Positions 13,801-25,800 of a stretch of DNA of 64,000 nt are shown here, in pieces. A program made the position numbers and the translations under genes. Within the stretch, counting starts at the first letter, position 1. The number at the start of each line of letters is the position of its first letter. The DNA is from Micromussa lordhowensis (taxonomy: Eukaryota; Cnidaria; Anthozoa; Scleractinia; Lobophylliidae). Location: assembly GCA_964020085.1 (NCBI GenBank), contig OZ026599.1, forward strand, positions 37,551,437 through 37,615,436, in the 5' to 3' direction. Under the pieces are notes generated by a model. That model had not been told where the DNA came from, ran no database searches, and saw nothing but the letters and a program-made list of their open reading frames with translations.

Positions 13801-16800
13801 GCCTCCAACCTTGCCGCTTCCAGCAACAAAACCGTTTGTTTTGGCAGCTTTTGGAGTCCCTGCTATTGTTAACAAGACAAACACAGCCAGGGTCGCTTTT
13901 GGTTCTTCAGGTTTGACTGGATCATCACCTTTATCAGTCTTGATGCCACAGAAAGCTGTCGCTGAAGAGAATGTCTGTACTGTTGAGAAATCTGTATTCG
14001 GTGGTAGTACGCCAGATCAGGGTGCTGCTGCTTTGTCGTTTGGCTCTTTTGGCACTGGCACTTCTCCGAGCTTTGACCTTGATTTGTCAACCCATCCAAC
14101 ATCCAGAACACAGCCCGATCCTGTGGTGTGTGAGAAGTACGGGGATGGTAATCAAGTGACAGCAGATCATTCCCAGGAAGCCAAAGTTATTCAGAATCAA
14201 TCGCAGCCTTTGTTTTCATTTGGTACATCTACTGACAGGCAAGAAATGCCCAAAGAGAAATTCTTCTGGCAGCAATCTACTGACACGTTTCAGTTTGGTC
14301 CGTTAGACGCCTGTGCACCCTTGGGTGGAGTCACATCTTGGACGGCATGGCACCCAGCAACGCAACCTTCCTTGAAGTCTGAAACATCACAGATTCAGAG
14401 TACTCTGCAGACATCCGAGATGTCCTCCCAGCCATTTACACTTTCAGATTTTTCTGGTAGCGAACTACTTCGACGCCTTGCAGTTGCTAAAGAGAAGCAA
14501 GATTCTGCAAACCAGGAGTCGCAGGTTGGAGGTTATAACTTCACACCTTACGTTGTGTATGAACCTGCCGAAGAGGCGTCTCTTCAAAGGGTAACCAAGC
14601 CTATTTCAACTGTAATTGTCGAAGAGTGTGACGACTACGATGACGAGGCAGTTGCTGAAGACTCAGAGGATTCAACGGACGATAATTTAAGTTATACATC
14701 TACTGAGGGTGAAGAGTATGACGTAGAAAATAAAAATTCCATTGAGTCTTCGTCGCCAATACCACCCATACAGCCATCTCAAACTCAGCCTGCCATTTCA
14801 CCAAGTCAAGGGAAATCCCTAACCACTCCGATGAATCCTGTTTCAATCCATTCCTCACCTGTGGAGAACGCCGGACCTGCTAACCTTCCTCCTCATCTCA
14901 CTGGTAGAAGATTTTTGACACCTAAGGGTGGTGTAAAGGCTGCTACGAAGCACGATGAAGACTGTCTTCTTGTTTATGAAGTTCGCGCTTCAATGGCCAA
15001 TCGTGAAAAAGCCTCTCGACTTTTCCTTCCCTCCAATTTTTACAACTATACAAAGCAAGAACAATGTTCTGGATGTCTTGGTTGTCGTAGAATATCGAAA
15101 GAGTCGACAACGTTGAGCAAAAAGGAGGATGATCAAAGCACTGCAGTGTCTCCTTCTGAGCAGAATATCCGAAAGTCAGAGAAAAGCGGAAGGGAAAATG
15201 CCAGTCATGTGTTTGGAGAATCTTCAATCGTTGGTCAACTGACAATTTCATCCTTGAAGCCAAAAGAAGGTGACACATTTTCTCTGACTCAGAACAAGGA
15301 TGGCGCTAAACCGTTTCAAGGAGCTAGAGCACAGCTCTTTGCTGAAATTAGCGAGGAGGTGCAACGCCAAGATGAAGAAAAGCTTTATAGCTCACCATTC
15401 ACAGCTGGGAAGACTGATACTACAGGAAACGTTGGTAGTTCTCCATTTACATTTGGAGCTCCACCATCAGCACCTGATGATACGTCTACTTCAGAAAACG
15501 CCGCCGTTACAGCCAGTCAAGTGGTTGGTGGCTTTACTGAGTTGCCTCCAACCTTGCCGCTTCCAGCAACAAAACCGTTTGTTTTGGCAGCTTTTGGAGT
15601 CCCTGCTATTGTTAACAAGACAAACACAGCCAGGGTCGCTTTAAGTTCTTCAGGTTTGACTGGATCATCACCTTTATCAGTCTTGATGCCACAGAAAGCT
15701 GTCGCTGAAGAGAATGTCTGTACTGTTGAGAAATCTGTATTCGGTGGTAGTACGCCAGATCAGGGTGCTGCTGCTTTGTCGTTTGGCTCTTTTGGCACTG
15801 GCACTTCTCCGAGCTTTGACCTTGATTTGTCAACCCATCCAACATCCAGAACACAGCCCGATCCTCTGGTGTGTGAGAAGTACGGGGATGGTAATCAAGT
15901 GACAGCAGATCATTCCCAGGAAGCCAAAGTTATTCAGAATCAATCGCAGCCTTTGTTTTCATTTGGTACATCTACTGACAGGCAAGAAATGCCCAAAGAG
16001 AAATTCTTCTGGCAGCAATCTACTGGTACGTTTCAGTTTGGTCCGTTAGACGCCTGTGCACCCTTGGGTGGAGTCACATCTTGGACGGCATGGCACCCAG
16101 CAACGCAACCTTCCTTGAAGTCTGAAACATCACAGATTCAGAGTACTCTGCAGACATCCGAGATGTCCTCCCAGCCATTTACACTTTCAGATTTTTCTGG
16201 TAGCGAACTACTTCGACGCCTTGCAGTTGCTAAAGAGAAGCAAGATTCTGCAAACCAGGAGTCGCAGGTTGGAGGTTATAACTTCACACCTTACGTTGTG
16301 TATGAACCTGCCGAAGAGGCGTCTCTTCAAAGGGTAACCAAGCCTATTTCAACTGTAATTGTCGAAGAGTGTGACGACTACGATGACGAGGCAGTTGCTG
16401 AAGACTCAGAGGATTCAACGGACGATAATTTAAGTTATACATCTACTGAGGGTGAAGAGTATGACGAAGAAAATAAAAATTCCATTGAGTCTTCCTCGCC
16501 AATACCACCCATACAGCCATCTCAAACTCAGCCTGCAATTTCACCAAGTCAAGGGAAATCCCTAACCACTCCGATGAATCCTGTTTCAATCCATTCCTCA
16601 CCTGTGGAGAACGCCGGACCTGCTAACCTTCCTCCTCATCTCACTGGTAGAAGATTTTTGACACCTAAGGGTGGTGTAAAGGCTGCTACGAAGCACGATG
16701 AAGACTGTCTTCTTGTTTATGAAGTTCGCGCTTCAATGGCCAATCGTGAAAAAGCCTCTCGACTTTTCCTTCCCTCCAATTTTTACAACTATACAAAGCA

Positions 16801-19800
16801 AGAACAATGTTCTGGATGTCTTGGTTGTCGTAGAATATCGAAAGAGTCGACAACGTTGAGCAAAAAGGAGGATGATCAAAGCACTGCAGTGTCTCCTTCT
16901 GAGCAGAATATCCGAAAGTCAGAGAAAAGCGGAAGGGAAAATGCCAGTCATGTGTTTGGAGAATCTTCAATCGTTGGTCAACTGACAATTTCATCCTTGA
17001 AGCCAAAAGAAGGTGACACATTTTCTCTGACTCAGAACAAGGATGGCGCTAAACCGTTTCAAGGAGCTAGAGCACAGCTCTTTGCTGAAATTAGCGAGGA
17101 GGTGCAACGCCAAGATGAAGAAAAGCTTTATAGCTCACCATTCACAGCTGGGAAGACTGATACTACAGGAAACGTTGGTAGTTCTCCATTTACATTTGGA
17201 GCTCCACCATCAGCACCTGATGATACGTCTACTTCAGAAAACGCCGCCGTTACAGCCAGTCAAGTGGTTGGTGGCTTTACTGAGTTGCCTCCAACCTTGC
17301 CGCTTCCAGCAACAAAACCGTTTGTTTTGGCAGCTTTTGGAGTCCCTGCTATTGTTAACAAGACAAACACAGCCAGGGTCGCTTTTGGTTCTTCAGGTTT
17401 GACTGGATCATCACCTTTATCAGTCTTGATGCCACAGAAAGCTGTCGCTGAAGAGAATGTCTGTACTGTTGAGAAATCTGTATTCGGTGGTAGTACGCCA
17501 GATCAGGGTGCTGCTGCTTTGTCGTTTGGCTCTTTTGGCACTGGCACTTCTCCGAGCTTTGACCTTGATTTGTCAACCCATCCAACATCCAGAACACAGC
17601 CCGATCCTCTGGTGTGTGAGAAGTACGGGGATGGTAATCAAGTGACAGCAGATCATTCCCAGGAAGCCAAAGTTATTCAGAATCAATCGCAGCCTTTGTT
17701 TTCATTTGGTACATCTACTGACAGGCAAGAAATGCCCAAAGAGAAATTCTTCTGGCAGCAATCTACTGACACGTTTCAGTTTGGTCCGTTAGACGCCTGT
17801 GCACCCTTGGGTGGAGTCACATCTTGGACGGCATGGCACCCAGCAACGCAACCTTCCTTGAAGTCTGAAACATCACAGATTCAGAGTACTCTGCAGACAT
17901 CCGAGATGTCCTCCCAGCCATTTACACTTTCAGATTTTTCTGGTAGCGAACTACTTCGACGCCTTGCAGTTGCTAAAGAGAAGCAAGATTCTGCAAACCA
18001 GGAGTCGCAGGTTGGAGGTTATAACTTCACACCTTACGTTGTGTATGAACCTGCCGAAGAGGCGTCTCTTCAAAGGGTAACCAAGCCTATTTCAACTGTA
18101 ATTGTCGAAGAGTGTGACGACTACGATGACGAGGCAGTTGCTGAAGACTCAGAGGATTCAACGGACGATAATTTAAGTTATACATCTACTGAGGGTGAAG
18201 AGTATGACGTAGAAAATAAAAATTCCATTGAGTCTTCGTCGCCAATACCACCCATACAGCCATCTCAAACTCAGCCTGCCATTTCACCAAGTCAAGGGAA
18301 ATCCCTAACCACTCCGATGAATCCTGTTTCAATCCATTCCTCACCTGTGGAGAACGCCGGACCTGCTAACCTTCCTCCTCATCTCACTGGTAGAAGATTT
18401 TTGACACCTAAGGGTGGTGTAAAGGCTGCTACGAAGCACGATGAAGACTGTCTTCTTGTTTATGAAGTTCGCGCTTCAATGGCCAATCGTGAAAAAGCCT
18501 CTCGACTTTTCCTTCCCTCCAATTTTTACAACTATACAAAGCAAGAACAATGTTCTGGATGTCTTGGTTGTCGTAGAATATCGAAAGAGTCGACAACGTT
18601 GAGCAAAAAGGAGGATGATCAAAGCACTGCAGTGTCTCCTTCTGAGCAGAATATCCGAAAGTCAGAGAAAAGCGGAAGGGAAAATGCCAGTCATGTGTTT
18701 GGAGAATCTTCAATTGTTGGTCAACTGACAATTTCATCCTTGAAGCCAAAAGAAAGTGACACATTTTCTCTGACTCAGAACAAGGATGGCGCTAAACCGT
18801 TTCAAGGAGCTAGAGCACAGCTCTTTGCTGAAATTAGCGAGGAGGTGCAACGCCAAGATGAAGAAAAGCTTTATAGCTCACCATTCACAGCTGGGAAGAC
18901 TGATACTACAGGAAACGTTGGTAGTTCTCCATTTACATTTGGAGCTCCACCATCAGCACCTGATGATACGTCTACTTCAGAAAACGCCGCCGTTACAGCC
19001 AGTCAAGTGGTTGGTGGCTTTACTGAGTTGCCTCCAACCTTGCCGCTTCCAGCAACAAAACCGTTTGTTTTGGCAGCTTTTGGAGTCCCTGCTATTGTTA
19101 ACAAGACAAACACAGCCAGGGTCGCTTTTGGTTCTTCAGGTTTGACTGGATCATCACCTTTATCAGTCTTGATGCCACAGAAAGCTGTCGCTGAAGAGAA
19201 TGTCTGTACTGTTGAGAAATCTGTATTCGGTGGTAGTACGCCAGATCAGGGTGCTGCTGCTTTGTCGTTTGGCTCTTTTGGCACTGGCACTTCTCCGAGC
19301 TTTGACCTTGATTTGTCAACCCATCCAACATCCAGAACACAGCCCGATCCTCTGGTGTGTGAGAAGTACGGGGATGGTAATCAAGTGACAGCAGATCATT
19401 CCCAGGAAGCCAAAGTTATTCAGAATCAATCGCAGCCTTTGTTTTCATTTGGTACATCTACTGACAGGCAAGAAATGCCCAAAGAGAAATTCTTCTGGCA
19501 GCAATCTACTGACACGTTTCAGTTTGGTCCGTTAGACGCCTGTGCACCCTTGGGTGGAGTCACATCTTGGACGGCATGGCACCCAGCAACGCAACCTTCC
19601 TTGAAGTCTGAAACATCACAGATTCAGAGTACTCTGCAGACATCCGAGATGTCCTCCCAGCCATTTACACTTTCAGATTTTTCTGGTAGCGAACTACTTC
19701 GACGCCTTGCAGTTGCAAAAGAGAAGCAAGATTCTGCAAACCAGGAGTCGCAGGTTGGAGGTTATAACTTCACACCTTACGTTGTGTATGAACCTGCCGA

Positions 19801-22800
19801 AGAGGCGTCTCTTCAAAGGGTAACCAAGCCTATTTCAACTGTAATTGTCGAAGAGTGTGACGACTACGATGACGAGGCAGTTGCTGAAGACTCAGAGGAT
19901 TCAACGGACGATAATTTAAGTTATACATCTACTGAGGGTGAAGAGTATGACGTAGAAAATAAAAATTCCATTGAGTCTTCGTCGCCAATACCACCCATAC
20001 AGCCATCTCAAACTCAGCCTGCCATTTCACCAAGTCAAGGGAAATCCCTAACCACTCCGATGAATCCTGTTTCAATCCATTCCTCACCTGTGGAGAACGC
20101 CGGACCTGCTAACCTCCCTCCTCATCTCACTGGTAGAAGATTTTTGACACCTAAGGGTGGTGTAAAGGCTGCTACGAAGCACGATGAAGACTGTCTTCTT
20201 GTTTATGAAGTTCGCGCTTCAATGGCCAATCGTGAAAAAGCCTCTCGACTTTTCCTTCCCTCCAATTTTTACAACTATACAAAGCAAGAACAATGTTCTG
20301 GATGTCTTGGTTGTCGTAGAATATCGAAAGAGTCGACAACGTTGAGCAAAAAGGAGGATGATCAAAGCACTGCAGTGTCTCCTTCTGAGCAGAATATCCG
20401 AAAGTCAGAGAAAAGCGGAAGGGAAAATGCCAGTCATGTGTTTGGAGAATCTTCAATCGTTGGTCAACTGACAATTTCATCCTTGAAGCCAAAAGAAAGT
20501 GACACATTTTCTCTGACTCAGAACAAGGATGGCGCTAAACCGTTTCAAGGAGCTAGAGCACAGCTCTTTGCTGAAATTAGCGAGGAGGTGCAACGCCAAG
20601 ATGAAGAAAAGCTTTATAGCTCACCATTCACAGCTGGGAAGACTGATACTACAGGAAACGTTGGTAGTTCTCCATTTACATTTGGAGCTCCACCATCAGC
20701 ACCTGATGATACGTCTACTTCAGAAAACGCCGCCGTTACAGCCAGTCAAGTGGTTGGTGGCTTTACTGAGTTGCCTCCAACCTTGCCGCTTCCAGCAACA
20801 AAACCGTTTGTTTTGGCAGCTTTTGGAGTCCCTGCTATTGTTAACAAGACAAACACAGCCAGGGTCGCTTTTGGTTCTTCAGGTTTGACTGGATCATCAC
20901 CTTTATCAGTCTTGATGCCACAGAAAGCTGTCGCTGAAGAGAATGTCTGTACTGTTGAGAAATCTGTATTCGGTGGTAGTACGCCAGATCAGGGTGCTGC
21001 TGCTTTGTCGTTTGGCTCTTTTGGCACTGGCACTTCTCCGAGCTTTGACCTTGATTTGTCAACCCATCCAACATCCAGAACACAGCCCGATCCTCTGGTG
21101 TGTGAGAAGTACGGGGATGGTAATCAAGTGACAGCAGATCATTCCCAGGAAGCCAAAGTTATTCAGAATCAATCGCAGCCTTTGTTTTCATTTGGTACAT
21201 CTACTGACAGGCAAGAAATGCCCAAAGAGAAATTCTTCTGGCAGCAATCTACTGGTACGTTTCAGTTTGGTCCGTTAGACGCCTGTGCACCCTTGGGTGG
21301 AGTCACATCTTGGACGGCATGGCACCCAGCAACGCAACCTTCCTTGAAGTCTGAAACATCACAGATTCAGAGTACTCTGCAGACATCCGAGATGTCCTCC
21401 CAGCCATTTACACTTTCAGATTTTTCTGGTAGCGAACTACTTCGACGCCTTGCAGTTGCTAAAGAGAAGCAAGATTCTGCAAACCAGGAGTCGCAGGTTG
21501 GAGGTTATAACTTCACACCTTACGTTGTGTATGAACCTGCCGAAGAGGCGTCTCTTCAAAGGGTAACCAAGCCTATTTCAACTGTAATTGTCGAAGAGTG
21601 TGACGACTACGATGACGAGGCAGTTGCTGAAGACTCAGAGGATTCAACGGACGATAATTTAAGTTATACATCTACTGAGGGTGAAGAGTATGACGTAGAA
21701 AATAAAAATTCCATTGAGTCTTCGTCGCCAATACCACCCATACAGCCATCTCAAACTCAGCCTGCCATTTCACCAAGTCAAGGGAAATCCCTAACCACTC
21801 CGATGAATCCTGTTTCAATCCATTCCTCACCTGTGGAGAACGCCGGACCTGCTAACCTTCCTCCTCATCTCACTGGTAGAAGATTTTTGACACCTAAGGG
21901 TGGTGTAAAGGCTGCTACGAAGCACGATGAAGACTGTCTTCTTGTTTATGAAGTTCGCGCTTCAATGGCCAATCGTGAAAAAGCCTCTCGACTTTTCCTT
22001 CCCTCCAATTTTTACAACTATACAAAGCAAGAACAATGTTCTGGATGTCTTGGTTGTCGTAGAATATCGAAAGAGTCGACAACGTTGAGCAAAAAGGAGG
22101 ATGATCAAAGCACTGCAGTGTCTCCTTCTGAGCAGAATATCCGAAAGTCAGAGAAAAGCGGAAGGGAAAATGCCAGTCATGTGTTTGGAGAATCTTCAAT
22201 CGTTGGTCAACTGACAATTTCATCCTTGAAGCCAAAAGAAGGTGACACATTTTCTCTGACTCAGAACAAGGATGGCGCTAAACCGTTTCAAGGAGCTAGA
22301 GCACAGCTCTTTGCTGAAATTAGCGAGGAGGTGCAACGCCAAGATGAAGAAAAGCTTTATAGCTCACCATTCACAGCTGGGAAGACTGATACTACAGGAA
22401 ACGTTGGTAGTTCTCCATTTACATTTGGAGCTCCACCATCAGCACCTGATGATACGTCTACTTCAGAAAACGCCGCCGTTACAGCCAGTCAAGTGGTTGG
22501 TGGCTTTACTGAGTTGCCTCCAACCTTGCCGCTTCCAGCAACAAAACCGTTTGTTTTGGCAGCTTTTGGAGTCCCTGCTATTGTTAACAAGACAAACACA
22601 GCCAGGGTCGCTTTTGGTTCTTCAGGTTTGACTGGATCATCACCTTTATCAGTCTTGATGCCACAGAAAGCTGTCGCTGAAGAGAATGTCTGTACTGTTG
22701 AGAAATCTGTATTCGGTGGTAGTACGCCAGATCAGGGTGCTGCTGCTTTGTCGTTTGGCTCTTTTGGCACTGGCACTTCTCCGAGCTTTGACCTTGATTT

Positions 22801-25800
22801 GTCAACCCATCCAACATCCAGAACACAGCCCGATCCTCTGGTGTGTGAGAAGTACGGGGATGGTAATCAAGTGACAGCAGATCATTCCCAGGAAGCCAAA
22901 GTTATTCAGAATCAATCGCAGCCTTTGTTTTCATTTGGTACATCTACTGACAGGCAAGAAATGCCCAAAGAGAAATTCTTCTGGCAGCAATCTACTGACA
23001 CGTTTCAGTTTGGTCCGTTAGACGCCTGTGCACCCTTGGGTGGAGTCACATCTTGGACGGCATGGCACCCAGCAACGCAACCTTCCTTGAAGTCTGAAAC
23101 ATCACAGATTCAGAGTACTCTGCAGACATCCGAGATGTCCTCCCAGCCATTTACACTTTCAGATTTTTCTGGTAGCGAACTACTTCGACGCCTTGCAGTT
23201 GCTAAAGAGAAGCAAGATTCTGCAAACCAGGAGTCGCAGGTTGGAGGTTATAACTTCACACCTTACGTTGTGTATGAACCTGCCGAAGAGGCGTCTCTTC
23301 AAAGGGTAACCAAGCCTATTTCAACTGTAATTGTCGAAGAGTGTGACGACTACGATGACGAGGCAGTTGCTGAAGACTCAGAGGATTCAACGGACGATAA
23401 TTTAAGTTATACATCTACTGAGGGTGAAGAGTATGACGAAGAAAATAAAAATTCCATTGAGTCTTCGTCGCCAATACCACCCATACAGCCATCTCAAACT
23501 CAGCCTGCCATTTCACCAAGTCAAGGGAAATCCCTAACCACTCCGATGAATCCTGTTTCAATCCATTCCTCACCTGTGGAGAACGCCGGACCTGCTAACC
23601 TTCCTCCTCATCTCACTGGTAGAAGATTTTTGACACCTAAGGGTGGTGTAAAGGCTGCTACGAAGCACGATGAAGACTGTCTTCTTGTTTATGAAGTTCG
23701 CGCTTCAATGGCCAATCGTGAAAAAGCCTCTCGACTTTTCCTTCCCTCCAATTTTTACAACTATACAAAGCAAGAACAATGTTCTGGATGTCTTGGTTGT
23801 CGTAGAATATCGAAAGAGTCGACAACGTTGAGCAAAAAGGAGGATGATCAAAGCACTGCAGTGTCTCCTTCTGAGCAGAATATCCGAAAGTCAGAGAAAA
23901 GCGGAAGGGAAAATGCCAGTCATGTGTTTGGAGAATCTTCAATCGTTGGTCAACTGACAATTTCATCCTTGAAGCCAAAAGAAGGTGACACATTTTCTCT
24001 GACTCAGAACAAGGATGGCGCTAAACCGTTTCAAGGAGCTAGAGCACAGCTCTTTGCTGAAATTAGCGAGGAGGTGCAACGCCAAGATGAAGAAAAGCTT
24101 TATTTTGAGCCATTCATTCCCCTTCCAGATGAGATCCAATTTGTTACAGGTGAAGAAGGTCTAGAGGTACTGTTCTCTGAGCGAGCCAAGCTGTACCGTT
24201 TTGATGCTGACTCTGGTCAAGGAAGAGTTCTTATGAGAAGGGAGCAAATCAAAACGTTATGTGCCAATAACAACATTAATCCTGGAATGGAGCTTAAACC
24301 TAATGTTGGATCAGACCGCTCCTGGGTTTGGTGCACTCCAACTGACTATGCTGAAGGTGAAGCGAGACCAGAGAAGCTAGCAATCAAGTTGAAGTCGGCA
24401 GAAATTGCAGGGAAGTTTAGGGACGTTTTTGAGGACCTGAAGGAGACCTTCTCTGCTGGATTGCGCCTCGAAGCGGAAGCAACTGACGACCAACAGGGCG
24501 CGGGGTGTGCCCTTTATAAAGAATTTATTTCTACATTTGCTGTTTCTTCTGATGTTTGGACTTGTGAGATGTGTTACGTTGGAAACAATACAAAAGACTC
24601 GAAATGCATTGCATGCAACTTCACTAATCCTGTCGCTGGATCTCTTGAGCCTCTGTCTAAGACATCAGAAGAAGATGCAAAGGTTACACCGACAAGTACA
24701 AATGCTTCTATAGAGCCGAACACATTCCAAGATTTCAACAAGGCCTCGACCTCAGGTGGTTCAGTCTTCCAATCACCCGGAGTAAAGGAATTGGCCAGTT
24801 CCCAGCTTTTTACCATTGGACGAGGAGAATCACGTGAAGATCAACTAGATGACAAAATGTTCCTGTCTCCGAGTAAGACGTCCTCTCCAAGTAAGCAAGG
24901 GGTGGCTCCACAAACGCTCTCAGCACCATTCTTCCAAGAGAATGTTGTCACCAGCCTTCCTTTTGGCACGGATACTCTAGCCAAGTTTAGGTTCAGTCTA
25001 CAGGTTTCTCCTGAGTGTCCTTCTGGGAAGCCTAAATCGCCTTTGTCACCTGCGTCACCCTTGTCTCCAGAGGGTCATTTTGAGCCAGTGATACCACTTC
25101 CTGAAAAAGTGGAATGCCGAACAGGAGAAGAGGGCCAAGAAGTAATGTTTTGTGAACGTTGCAAATTGTTAAGATATGATAGTGATGCATCACGATGGAA
25201 GGAAAGAGGTCTCGGTGACATCAAGATACTTTTTGACCCAAGATCTGGAAGATACCGGGTCTTAATGAGACGTGAACATGTCTTTAAACTTTGCGCTAAT
25301 CACATGATTTCCGTGGATATGGAGCTTAAACCCTTTCCAAATTCTGACAGAGCCTGGTTGTGGACGACTCTTGCAGATTTCTCGGACGAAGTAGCTGCGG
25401 CAGAGACTTTGGGTGCAAGGTTTAAGACAAGCCAGGTCGCTACTGAATTTAAGGATACGTTTGACAAGGCTTTACAATCTCTTAAATCTGAAGCGGAGAA
25501 TATCGCATCTTCAGCAAAACCAGAAGGCAAAGAAACTGACCATGGAACTGGAAAGAAACGTGACGATGACATTTTACTCGTGTTCGAAAGAAGAGTTACA
25601 GATGATCAAAAGGAGAGAGCTAAACGCTTGGAATTGCCAAGTAATTTTTTTGCATATGAGGATTCGTCTTCTGAAACCGACTCCAGACAATCAGAAACAG
25701 TTGCAAGGTTGGTACTGCCCTGTCAGGATAAACAATGTTAACATATTGACAGAGAATATTGTGCGTGATATGTCACGATTCCAGTTACTTCTAGGGCATT

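Larger units (their letters stand above)
5444..25707 (+). other. Exon 5, a 20,264-bp coding exon
   Basis: A single uninterrupted open exon. The acceptor lies in a pyrimidine-rich tract ending ...TTCAACTGTAG at 5443. The donor AAG|GTTGGT at 25708 leaves two bases of a codon. Reading past this donor gives only about ten further residues before a stop at 25739, so the open frame alone would suggest a separate protein. The phase-2 donor instead joins the acceptor at 26040 to give ...SETVA-S-EESNPAADG..., keeping the Nup358-like order of IR-like motif, acidic linker and RanBD. A coding exon of this size is exceptional and is explained by the 1,743-bp tandem array inside it. Confidence 0.88.

Noticed and set aside
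7971..24000. Recurring 111-aa minus-strand and 119-, 80- and 62-aa other-frame open frames every 1,743 bp
   Set aside because: They are shadows of the giant exon: repeated only because the DNA unit repeats, overlapping the clearly coding frame, with no homology or splice context.
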